In this document: in pieces, positions 1 to 6,437 of the stretch | Layout: each line of letters opens with the position of its first letter | Numbering within the stretch: position 1 is the stretch's first letter | NCBI GenBank assembly: GCA_003228415.1 | Contig: QIDL01000620.1 | Span: 1 to 11,753 of the forward strand | Source of the DNA: Gammaproteobacteria bacterium | GTDB lineage: Bacteria; Pseudomonadota; Gammaproteobacteria; Pseudomonadales; Azotimanducaceae | Length of the DNA stretch: 11,753 nt | Direction of reading: 5' to 3' | Made by a program: the position numbers and the translations under genes | Notes under the pieces: generated by a model | The model's input: the letters and a program-made list of their open reading frames with translations, nothing else | The model's database searches: none | Told to the model about the DNA's origin: nothing

Positions 1-1
1 C

Positions 2-1198
2 GAGGTGGGTCTGATCGATGTCAGCGGGATTGGCTTTCGAGATGCCGTGCTCAACGGTGAACTTGGCGGCGATGGTGTGACATCGGAGCTCGACCTTTCG
101 ATTTTCAGCACCGATCTCGAGGGAATCATCCGTCTGCATGGCGATGAAGCACTGAAACTGGATCTTGGCCTGGTGCGGCTGCCCGAGGGCGATGGCGCAC
201 AGGATCCGCTCGACGTCCAGATGATCCCGGAACTGGTGGACGCAGACATTGTGGTTAGCCAGCTCTTTGTCGGGGAAGAGGACTACGGCGCCTGGGAGTT
301 TCAACTGCGACTGCGCGAGGCCGGTGTGGTGCTCAAAAACTTGAACGCTCAGTTGCGTGGGGTGGCGATCACGGCGGACGAGGTCACCTGGGATGCCGCG
401 AGCAATCGAAGTACCTTCAGTGGAGCTCTGGTTGCCGGGGATCTGTCCGAGGTACTACCGTTATGGGGTTACGCGCCCAGCGTTGCGACTGAGGCGGCCT
501 CCATGGAGGGTACCCTGTCCTGGCAGGGTTCGCCGCCAGCGGTGGAACTGGAATTGCTGGTGGGTCGCGCCTCTTTCGAGGCCGAGAACGGGCGGTTTCT
601 GGAAGCGACTACCGGCGCGGATGCCATGCGCATCTTCTCTCTGGTGAACTTTTCCACCATTACCAAACGACTCAACTTCGACTTCTCCGACGTCGTTGGC
701 GAAGGGGTCAGTTTCGATACGTTAACGGCCGTTTCTGAATTTGATACCGGTATGATGCATTTCATCGAGCCTCTGTCCGTGGAAGGTTCTGGTTCCAGGT
801 TCAAGATCGCCGGGCATGTGAATCTGGAGGAAGGCACCCTGGACAATGAAATGATAGTGACCCTGCCGGTCACCCAGAGTCTGCCCTGGTACGCGGCCTA
901 CATCGCCCTGGCTAACCCGCTTGCGGGGCTTGGTGTGCTGGTGGGAGAGCGGGTGTTGCGCAGACCTCTCGAGCAGTTCAGCAGCGCCAAGTACCAGATC
1001 AGCGGTTCCTTTGATGAGCCGGACGTCAAGTTTGTCAGTGTCTGGGATACCCGGTTGGATCAACCTCACGTGGGGCTCGAGCATACGGAATTCGAGGCGC
1101 CTGAAGGCGAAGTCAGCGATGGTGAGCCGCTATCTCCAGGGAGTGAGGAGCCGGACTCGGTGGAAGCGTCTACAAACAGGGGATCGACGACCGGATGA
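2..1198 (+). CDS. yhdP: YhdP family AsmA-like phospholipid transport protein, C-terminal part (5' end outside window)
   Basis: This is the 3' part of a long gene. The frame is open from base 2 to a TGA at 1196-1198, so about 398 codons of a protein usually near 1,250-1,300 residues are present. It has the low-complexity beta-rich character of AsmA-like proteins, and its end matches my memory of the YhdP/TIGR02099 C-terminus: a stretch like LPVTQSLPWYAAYIALANP, then a glycine/valine-rich segment, then EQFSSAKYQISGSFDEPDVKF. In E. coli, YhdP is an inner-membrane protein spanning the periplasm that works with TamB and YdbH in moving phospholipids to the outer membrane. The last 45 or so residues form a Glu/Ser/Pro-rich acidic tail that is probably disordered. 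The stop overlaps the tldD start as ATGA, which suggests translational coupling. The family call is firm; the exact role here is inferred. Confidence 0.88.
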   Translation, partial: EVGLIDVSGIGFRDAVLNGELGGDGVTSELDLSIFSTDLEGIIRLHGDEALKLDLGLVRLPEGDGAQDPLDVQMIPELVDADIVVSQLFVGEEDYGAWEFQLRLREAGVVLKNLNAQLRGVAITADEVTWDAASNRSTFSGALVAGDLSEVLPLWGYAPSVATEAASMEGTLSWQGSPPAVELELLVGRASFEAENGRFLEATTGADAMRIFSLVNFSTITKRLNFDFSDVVGEGVSFDTLTAVSEFDTGMMHFIEPLSVEGSGSRFKIAGHVNLEEGTLDNEMIVTLPVTQSLPWYAAYIALANPLAGLGVLVGERVLRRPLEQFSSAKYQISGSFDEPDVKFVSVWDTRLDQPHVGLEHTEFEAPEGEVSDGEPLSPGSEEPDSVEASTNRGSTTG

Positions 1199-2640
1199 AC
1201 AAGGTGCTGGCGGAGGCGCGGAACAGACTGTGGATGCCCGCCGGTATCGAGCAGCAGGATGTGGATCGGCTCATCGGCCGGCTGATGGGGCGGGATGTGG
1301 ATCTGGGGGAGCTGTTTTTTCAATACCAGCGTCAGGAAAGCTGGTCTCTCGAAGACGGTATCGTCAAGGATGGTACCTTCAGTGTCGATCAGGGTGTGGG
1401 CGTGCGGGCTGTTGTGGGAGAAAAAACCGGGTTTGCCTATGCCGAGGACATCATGTTGCCTTCCCTGACCGCCGCGACCGAGGCGGCTCGTTCGATTACC
1501 CGTCAAGGCCAGGATGGTCGGATGCCGGTGCTGAGAAGTGCTGGCGCACCGGCTCAGTATTCGCCGGTGGATCCGATTCAATCGCTCGGCAATGAAGAGA
1601 AAGTTGCCGTTCTTGCTCTAGTGGACAGCATCGCGCGAGCGGTGGATCCGCGCGTCAAGGAGGTCAATGTACGCCTGTCGGCGAGTCATGAATCATTGAT
1701 GGTCATTGCTTCGGATGGCACCCTGGCGGCCGACGTTCGGCCACTTGTCAGAATCGACGTCTCTGTGATTGTCGAACAGGCAGGTCGCCGCGAACGTGGT
1801 TCTGCCGGTGCGGGTGGGCGCTACGATCTCGACAAGCTGACGAGTGAAGATTTACCGGCAGAGCTGGCCCGCGAGGCGGTTCGCTCGGCGCTGCTGAATC
1901 TCGATGCCCAGGATGCACCCGCCGGGCCTATGACGGTGGTGCTTGGCCCGGGTTGGCCCGGAGTGCTGCTGCATGAAGCGGTGGGGCATGGGCTCGAGGG
2001 AGACTTCAATCGCAAAGGAACTTCTGCGTTTTCCAATCGGATTGGCGAGCAGGTGGCCTCCAGACTCTGCACTGTGGTGGACGATGGCACGATTGGCGAA
2101 CGCCGGGGATCGCTGACCATCGATGACGAAGGAACTCCAACGCAGCCAACGGTACTGATCGAGAACGGCATTCTGCGCGGTTATATGCAGGATAAGCAGA
2201 ACGCGCGGCTGATGGGTGTGGCCAGCACCGGTAACGGACGCCGTCAGTCATACGCCTACCTGCCGATGCCAAGAATGACCAATACCTTCATGAGAGCGGG
2301 TGATCATGACCCGGAAGAGATCATTGCCAGCGTCGATGAGGGGATTTACGCGGTGAACTTCGGTGGTGGTCAGGTGGACATTACCTCCGGGCGCTTCGTG
2401 TTTTCCACCACCGAGGCTTACCGCATCGAGAACGGTAAGGTGACCGCCCCGATTCGTGGGGCAACGCTCATCGGCAACGGACCAGAGGTGATGAACAAGG
2501 TCTCCATGGTGGGGAACGATCTGGCGCTCGATCGAGGTGTGGGTGTCTGCGGCAAGGATGGCCAGTCGATCCCGGTCGGGGTTGGCCAGCCGAGTCTCAA
2601 GATCGATGAGGTCATCGTCGGTGGTACGCAGGCAGGCTGA
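1195..2640 (+). CDS. tldD: Metalloprotease TldD (catalytic subunit of TldD/TldE)
   Basis: This 481-residue protein is the usual TldD length. The zinc-binding and catalytic HExxxH motif is at residues 260-265 (HEAVGH, followed by GLEGDFNRKGTSAF, the strongly conserved TldD context). A conserved cysteine near residue 452 (GVGVCGKDGQSIPVGVGQP), a candidate third zinc ligand by comparison with known structures, is also present. TldD pairs with TldE in a cytoplasmic heterodimer that cleaves unfolded peptides; in E. coli it trims the microcin B17 leader and helps degrade CcdA. The start is the ATG at 1195 within the ATGA overlap with yhdP. A purine stretch (AGGGGA) lies about 11 nt upstream, so initiation probably relies partly on coupling to yhdP. 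The partner gene pmbA/tldE lies about 640 bp downstream, beyond darP. Confidence 0.97.
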   Translation: MNKVLAEARNRLWMPAGIEQQDVDRLIGRLMGRDVDLGELFFQYQRQESWSLEDGIVKDGTFSVDQGVGVRAVVGEKTGFAYAEDIMLPSLTAATEAARSITRQGQDGRMPVLRSAGAPAQYSPVDPIQSLGNEEKVAVLALVDSIARAVDPRVKEVNVRLSASHESLMVIASDGTLAADVRPLVRIDVSVIVEQAGRRERGSAGAGGRYDLDKLTSEDLPAELAREAVRSALLNLDAQDAPAGPMTVVLGPGWPGVLLHEAVGHGLEGDFNRKGTSAFSNRIGEQVASRLCTVVDDGTIGERRGSLTIDDEGTPTQPTVLIENGILRGYMQDKQNARLMGVASTGNGRRQSYAYLPMPRMTNTFMRAGDHDPEEIIASVDEGIYAVNFGGGQVDITSGRFVFSTTEAYRIENGKVTAPIRGATLIGNGPEVMNKVSMVGNDLALDRGVGVCGKDGQSIPVGVGQPSLKIDEVIVGGTQAG

Positions 2641-2663
2641 GGCTCGCCCCCAACGCTTGCCTG

Positions 2664-2699
2664 CGGCCGGATTCCAGTATTATGGACAGGAATCGGCCG
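2664..2699. terminator. Imperfect 11-bp stem-loop between convergent tldD and darP
   Basis: The left arm CGGCCGGATTCC (2664-2675) pairs with the right arm GGAATCGGCCG (2689-2699). One G bulges and the loop is 13 nt. The hairpin sits in the 63-bp gap between the tldD stop (2640) and the darP stop (2704). No T-run follows on either strand, so it is not a canonical intrinsic terminator. It may act as a bidirectional terminator or as a 3' end stabiliser for both transcripts. The structure is seen in the sequence; the function is inferred from its position. Confidence 0.5.
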
Positions 2700-2703
2700 T
2701 TGA

Positions 2704-3207
2704 CTAGCCGGTCTCGAACTCCCGGAGCAGGCGGAACAGGGCTCTTGAAGCCGATTTTTGCTGGGCTTCGTCGCGAGCCCTGGCGACGCGTGAAAGTTGC
2801 TGGCGCAGACGCTGCCGATCCACCCCCGGGTGAACGGCCAGATAGTCGGTCAACGCTCGAGGCTCATTGATCAGGCGTTCGCGCCAGATTTCAAGCTGGT
2901 GAAACTGGTAGCGGGCTGTTGCCGACGAGCCGTCGATGGTCTCCAGCGCTTCGGTGATCGGTTCGGTATCGATGCGCCTCATCAGCTTGCCGATAAACTG
3001 GAGCTGTCGACGTCTGGCTTCGAAGGAATGGATTTTTTTATAGGTGGATATCGCGTTGACCATCTCGTCCGGCAGCGGAATCAGAGCGAGGTCTGCGGCT
3101 TTCAGGTCGGCGATTCGTTGTCCGAGCTTTTGCAGATGCCCGGCCTCGCGTTTACGCTCAGATCTGGACGGGATTGGTTCGGTCGGATTGTCGCCGTGAT
3201 CCACCAT
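2704..3207 (-). CDS. darP: Ribosome-associated protein DarP (YjgA, DUF615)
   Basis: From the ATG at 3207 the protein has 167 residues, close to the 183 of E. coli YjgA/DarP. Family hallmarks are visible: SERKREAGHLQKLGQRIADL near the N-terminus, EARRRQLQFIGKLMRR in the middle, DRQRLRQQLSRVARARDEA, and a C-terminal SASRALFRLLRE. The protein is small, helical and rich in Arg/Lys, as expected for a protein that binds the 50S subunit late in assembly. An in-frame start further upstream (3288) would give 194 residues and overlap pmbA; the extra residues do not resemble the family, so I chose 3207. No strong Shine-Dalgarno precedes it. The gene is divergent from pmbA, the same arrangement as in E. 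coli as I recall it, and convergent with tldD. It ends in TAG at 2704-2706. Confidence 0.93.
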   Translation of the reverse strand: MVDHGDNPTEPIPSRSERKREAGHLQKLGQRIADLKAADLALIPLPDEMVNAISTYKKIHSFEARRRQLQFIGKLMRRIDTEPITEALETIDGSSATARYQFHQLEIWRERLINEPRALTDYLAVHPGVDRQRLRQQLSRVARARDEAQQKSASRALFRLLREFETG

Positions 3208-3237
3208 GGCAGGCAGCGTACCGGAGGGAGCCGAGTG

Positions 3238-3285
3238 ATGGAATCCGATCGACTGAGAAATAACCAGAAACGGAATCAGCAATGA
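3238..3285 (+). CDS. Possible 15-codon upstream ORF overlapping the pmbA start
   Basis: ATG at 3238 opens a 15-codon frame, MESDRLRNNQKRNQQ, ending in TGA at 3283-3285. The TGA overlaps the pmbA ATG (3282-3284) as ATGA. A good Shine-Dalgarno, GGAGGG (3223-3228), sits 9 nt before this ATG, whereas pmbA itself has only a weak GGA upstream. An in-frame GTG directly precedes the ATG. It could be a short leader peptide that carries ribosomes to the pmbA start. It could also be chance: the GGAGGG may serve another purpose, or the peptide may not be made. I do not recognise the peptide. Confidence 0.35.
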   Translation: MESDRLRNNQKRNQQ

Positions 3286-4628
3286 CAAACAACCTAGTGG
3301 ATTTACGCCAGAGTGAAGGGCTGCTGAAAAATCGGGTTCAGGAAATTCTCAGCGAAGCCAGGAAGCAGGGCGCTTCGGCCGCGGAGGTTTCTGTCAGCGA
3401 GGATGTGGGTCTCGGTGTCACGGTCCGATTGAGAGAGCTGGAGAATGTAGAGTTCAACCATGATCGTGGCTTTGGAATTACCCTCTATTTCGGGCAGAAA
3501 AAAGGCAGTGCCAGCACCTCGGACAGCAGCCAGGAGGCAGTCAGGGAAACGGTAGCGGCCGCGGCCAATATCGCGCGCCACACCCAGGAAGATGACTGCG
3601 CTGGACTGGCAGACGAAGAGTTGATGGCTGCCATCACCCCGGAGCTCGATGTCTATCACCCCTGGGACATCGCCCCTCGAGATGCCGAAGCGCTGGCGCG
3701 AGAATGCGAAGCCGCCGGGCTCGAATACGATGGCCGGATCAACAATTCCGATGGCGCCAGTGTGAACACTCAGCGAAGTTGCCGGGTCTATGGAAACAGC
3801 CATGGCTTCATCGGCAGCTATGTGGCAACTCGCCACTCCATGAGCTGCGTGATGATCGCCGATGATGATGCAGGCATGCAGCGTGACTACTGGTACACGG
3901 TATCCCGTGATGCCGGGAATCTGGAAGAAGCCGCGGCGGTCGGGCGTGAAGCAGGCCGGCGGACCATAGCGCGCCTGTCGCCCCGGCGGATACAGACAGG
4001 CACCTTCCCGGTGGTGTTCTCGGCGCAAGCGGCTGGTGGACTGGCCGGGCACCTGCTGGGTGCCATCAGTGGCGGGGCGCTGTATCGCAAAGCTTCCTTT
4101 TTGCTGGATTCCCTGGGTCAACGCGTCACCGCCGGTCATCTGAATATCGAGGAAGACCCTCATCTGAGAGGCGGGCTCGGCAGTGCGGGGTTCGATGGAG
4201 AGGGAGTTGCGACATCGAGAAAGTCGTTCATTGAAGCCGGAACGGTCAAAAACTATATCCTTTCAAGCTATTCGGGGAGAAAACTGAAACTGCCGACAAC
4301 GGGGAACGCGGGTGGCGTGTTCAATTTGACGGTGTCGGGACGCACACTCCCGATCGAGGAGCTGCTCAGGGAAATGGGCACCGGGCTGCTGGCAACCGAT
4401 CTCATGGGTCAGGGGGTCAACGCGGTCACGGGCGACTATTCCAGGGGCGCCTCGGGTTTCTGGGTGGAAAATGGAGAGATTGCTTACCCGGTGGACGAGA
4501 TCACCATTGCCTCGAATCTCAAAGACATGTTCAAGCGCATCGTCTGCCTTGGCGACGATCTGGATACTCGTGGCAACATTCGCTCACCTTCGATTCTCGT
4601 CGAGGCCCTGACTTTGGGAGGAGAGTGA
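3282..4628 (+). CDS. pmbA: PmbA/TldE, non-catalytic partner of the TldD peptidase
   Basis: This 448-residue protein has the length of E. coli PmbA/TldE (about 450). It shares the TldD/PmbA fold pattern: an N-terminal segment with SAAEVSVSEDVGLGVTVRLRELENVEFNHDRGFGITLY, a central domain with the SYSGRKLKLPTTGNAGG-like stretch, and a C-terminus with GDYSRGASGFWVENGEIAYPVDEITIASNLKDMF. It lacks the HExxxH zinc motif seen in TldD, as is normal for TldE, which supports TldD in the heterodimer. The ATG at 3282 is the only plausible start; the next Met is far inside. The ribosome site is weak (GGA in CGGAAT), which fits coupling to the upstream mini-ORF. The gene diverges from darP with 74 bp between starts. 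Its TGA (4626-4628) lies inside a 17-bp tandem duplication. Confidence 0.96.
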   Translation: MTNNLVDLRQSEGLLKNRVQEILSEARKQGASAAEVSVSEDVGLGVTVRLRELENVEFNHDRGFGITLYFGQKKGSASTSDSSQEAVRETVAAAANIARHTQEDDCAGLADEELMAAITPELDVYHPWDIAPRDAEALARECEAAGLEYDGRINNSDGASVNTQRSCRVYGNSHGFIGSYVATRHSMSCVMIADDDAGMQRDYWYTVSRDAGNLEEAAAVGREAGRRTIARLSPRRIQTGTFPVVFSAQAAGGLAGHLLGAISGGALYRKASFLLDSLGQRVTAGHLNIEEDPHLRGGLGSAGFDGEGVATSRKSFIEAGTVKNYILSSYSGRKLKLPTTGNAGGVFNLTVSGRTLPIEELLREMGTGLLATDLMGQGVNAVTGDYSRGASGFWVENGEIAYPVDEITIASNLKDMFKRIVCLGDDLDTRGNIRSPSILVEALTLGGE

Positions 4629-4644
4629 CTTTGGGGGGAGAGTG
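4611..4644. repeat. 17-bp tandem duplication across the pmbA stop codon
   Basis: Copy 1, ACTTTGGGAGGAGAGTG (4611-4627), is followed directly by copy 2, ACTTTGGGGGGAGAGTG (4628-4644), with one mismatch. The pmbA stop TGA (4626-4628) spans the copy junction. Copy 2 contains an out-of-frame TGA. This looks like a recent slippage or duplication event at the 3' end of pmbA. Confidence 0.85.
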
Positions 4645-4648
4645 ACTT

Positions 4649-4694
4649 CAGGCTCTTTTTTTCAGGCCTTTTTTTTCAGGCCTTTTTTTCAGGC
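4649..4694. repeat. CAGGCC + T-run tandem repeat holding the mgtE stop
   Basis: Units of 13-14 bp follow one another: CAGGCTC plus seven T (4649-4662), CAGGCC plus eight T (4663-4676), CAGGCC plus seven T (4677-4689), and a partial CAGGC (4690-4694). On the minus strand each unit reads GCCTGA followed by A-runs. The mgtE stop TGA (4689-4691 on plus coordinates) belongs to the first unit in that direction, so the stop and the preceding GCC codon are reiterated downstream. Unit lengths differ mainly in the T count, as expected from polymerase slippage. Confidence 0.85.
4664..4689 (+). terminator. Probable intrinsic terminator of pmbA
   Basis: AGGCCT (4664-4669) can pair with AGGCCT (4678-4683) around an 8-nt loop of T's ending in C, followed by a T-run to 4689. 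The palindromic AGGCCT in each repeat unit makes this possible. The stem is only 6 bp, but it ends directly in a U-tract on the plus strand, the direction of pmbA. On the minus strand an A-run follows instead, so it would not work as an intrinsic terminator for mgtE. Confidence 0.5.
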
Positions 4695-6026
4695 ATAGGC
4701 CCAGGTGGCCAGGCCGAGGAAAATGAAAAATCCTGCCACGTCCGTGATGGTGGTGAGTACCACTCCACCGGCAATCGCCGGATCGATTTTGAGAGCCGTC
4801 AGGATAGTGGGCAGCAGGCTGCCAGAGAGCGCCGCGATCACCAGGTTCGCGACCATGGCAATGGCGATGACTGCGCCAAGTATGACGTCATCGAAGGCGA
4901 CGGCCGCCACCACGGCAACGATGCTGGCCAGTATCAGCCCGTTCAGTACCGCCAGCAGAAATTCCCGGTTCAACAGATACATCAGGTTGGCTTTGCCGAT
5001 CTGGCCCATGGCCAGACCGCGGATGACCAGAGTGAGGGTCTGAGTTCCGGCGATGCCCCCCATGCTGGCGACAATGGGCATCAACACCGCCAGGGCGACG
5101 ACCTTGTCGATGGTCTCCTCGAAAATGTTGATCACCGCCGCTGCCATGAACGCGGTAAACAGGTTGATGGTCAGCCACAACACCCGGCGTGGGGCCGATT
5201 TTGCGATGGGTGCAAATGTGTCGTCTTCGGTGTCAAGGCCAGCCGGGGCCAGTACCGCCTCGCCGGCGTCTTCGATAATTACGTCTACCACGTCGTCGAT
5301 GGTGATGCGCCCGATGAGCTTGCCCGAAAAATCCACCACGGGCGCAGAGACAAGGTCCAGCTCGGAGAATATTCTTGCGACTTCGGTATCCGGCAGATCG
5401 AAACGAAGAGGCTCGGTCTCAGAGTCCATGACTTCGCGGACCGTTACCGAAGGATCACTCGTCACCAGTGTGGTAACGGGTAGCAGGCCCACATATTCGT
5501 CACGGCTGTTGGTCACGATCAAGGCATCGGTGGTTTCAGGCAGATCCTTTTTCAGTCGCAGATAGCGCAGCACAATTTCTATCGAGTGGCGAGGTCGAAC
5601 GGTGATGGTGTCCGTGTTCATCAATCCGCCTGCCGTATCCTCCGGGTACGACAGCACCGCTTCAACCCGGGCGCGGTCGCTCAAGTCGAGAGAGGCGAGC
5701 ACCTGGGCGGAAATTGTGTCGGGAAGTTGCTGGAGGATGTCTGCGAAGTCGTCGGTATCGAGCTCGTCGGCAGCGGCGACGAGTTCCTGGGTGTCCATGG
5801 TGTCGAGAAATTCAGCGAGCACGTCATCGTGCAGATGCTGGAGTACCTGATGATTCTGTTCCTCATCGAGTAGTTCCCACAGTACTCGACGTACCTTGGG
5901 AGGAGTGGATTCCAGCAGAACGGCGAGCTCGGGCGCACGCAGGGAGGCCAGTAGAAAACGGGTCTCGTCGAGACGGCCACTGACATGAAGTCGAATGACG
6001 TCTCTGATCTGTTCCTGAATCTGCAT
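4689..6026 (-). CDS. mgtE: Magnesium channel/transporter MgtE
   Basis: This 445-residue protein has the full MgtE layout. A cytoplasmic helical N domain covers about residues 1-130 (ELAVLLESTPPKVRRVLWELL and later LDTDDFADILQQLP). A tandem CBS pair follows (about 133-255, starting at PEDTAGGLMNTDTITVRPR). Five C-terminal membrane segments begin near residue 280. The last membrane segment carries the pore motif TTITDVAGFFIFLGLA, with Asp429 in the place of the selectivity-filter aspartate. The family forms Mg2+-gated homodimers in the inner membrane; the N and CBS domains sense cytosolic Mg2+. The ATG at 6026 has a good ribosome site (TAGGGA, about 5 nt upstream), which overlaps a 10-bp palindrome. 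The gene lies 137 bp downstream of npr on the same strand and probably has its own promoter, though I cannot point to one with confidence. The stop lies in a tandem repeat. Confidence 0.96.
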   Translation of the reverse strand: MQIQEQIRDVIRLHVSGRLDETRFLLASLRAPELAVLLESTPPKVRRVLWELLDEEQNHQVLQHLHDDVLAEFLDTMDTQELVAAADELDTDDFADILQQLPDTISAQVLASLDLSDRARVEAVLSYPEDTAGGLMNTDTITVRPRHSIEIVLRYLRLKKDLPETTDALIVTNSRDEYVGLLPVTTLVTSDPSVTVREVMDSETEPLRFDLPDTEVARIFSELDLVSAPVVDFSGKLIGRITIDDVVDVIIEDAGEAVLAPAGLDTEDDTFAPIAKSAPRRVLWLTINLFTAFMAAAVINIFEETIDKVVALAVLMPIVASMGGIAGTQTLTLVIRGLAMGQIGKANLMYLLNREFLLAVLNGLILASIVAVVAAVAFDDVILGAVIAIAMVANLVIAALSGSLLPTILTALKIDPAIAGGVVLTTITDVAGFFIFLGLATWAYA

Positions 6027-6033
6027 GGTTTCC

Positions 6034-6043
6034 CTACCGGTAG
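6034..6043. promoter_or_regulatory. Perfect 10-bp palindrome CTACCGGTAG in the mgtE leader
   Basis: CTACCGGTAG reads the same on both strands and sits immediately upstream of mgtE, with its end overlapping the AGGGA ribosome-binding sequence. A run of seven T (plus strand) flanks it. It could be a small operator or could limit ribosome access; a chance palindrome of this length is also possible. The rest of the 6027-6163 gap holds a TGCGCGAGCGCGCA inverted repeat (6076-6089) and short direct repeats, with no clear promoter. Confidence 0.25.
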
Positions 6044-6163
6044 TTTTTTTACAACAGTCCCTATTGGTGAATGTCTGCGCGAGCGCGCATTCTGCCTGCT
6101 ACAACACGTCTGCGCCCGCACATTGTCGTCAGATCAGGGTAAACGGCTCAGCGCCGGGACAGG

Positions 6164-6433
6164 TCAGTCTTCCTCTCCAAAGCGATCGTTGATGAGTGCC
6201 ACGAGCGCATCGAGCGCTTCGTTCTCATCCTCGCCTGTGACCTTCAGACTGATCTCGGTATCGACCGGAGCAGCCAGCAACATGACTCTCATGATGCTTT
6301 TGCCGTCCACCTCATCGCTGCCTCGTGAGACAGTGATTTCGCTCGAGAAGGATTTGGCCAGGTTGACCAGCTTACCGGCTGCCCGGGCGTGGAGCCCGAG
6401 TCGATTGATGAGGGTGAGCGTGGCGGCGGCCAT
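6164..6433 (-). CDS. npr: HPr-like nitrogen-PTS phosphocarrier NPr (PtsO)
   Basis: From the ATG at 6433 the protein has 89 residues, the normal HPr/NPr size. The phosphorylation site is NRLGLHARAAGKLV, with His15 exactly where HPr-family proteins have it. A KSIMRVMLLAA stretch has Ser46 at the classical regulatory position. NPr takes phosphate from enzyme I-Ntr (PtsP, not in this window) and passes it to PtsN. An in-frame upstream start (6478) would add 15 residues, put the histidine at 30 and overlap rapZ by 41 bp; the downstream ATG is preferred because it fits the family and leaves a 4-bp gap after the rapZ stop. An AGGG lies about 11 nt upstream of it. No HPr kinase gene is present in the cluster, so control through Ser46 is not supported here. 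Confidence 0.94.
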   Translation of the reverse strand: MAAATLTLINRLGLHARAAGKLVNLAKSFSSEITVSRGSDEVDGKSIMRVMLLAAPVDTEISLKVTGEDENEALDALVALINDRFGEED

Positions 6434-6437
6434 AGCG

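Noticed and set aside
3303..4163. A 286-codon minus-strand frame opposite pmbA
   Set aside because: The sense strand is a clear PmbA; the antisense translation shows no family features.
5053..5565. A 170-codon plus-strand frame opposite mgtE
   Set aside because: It is a Ser/Thr/Met-rich shadow of the MgtE CBS and membrane region with no domain.
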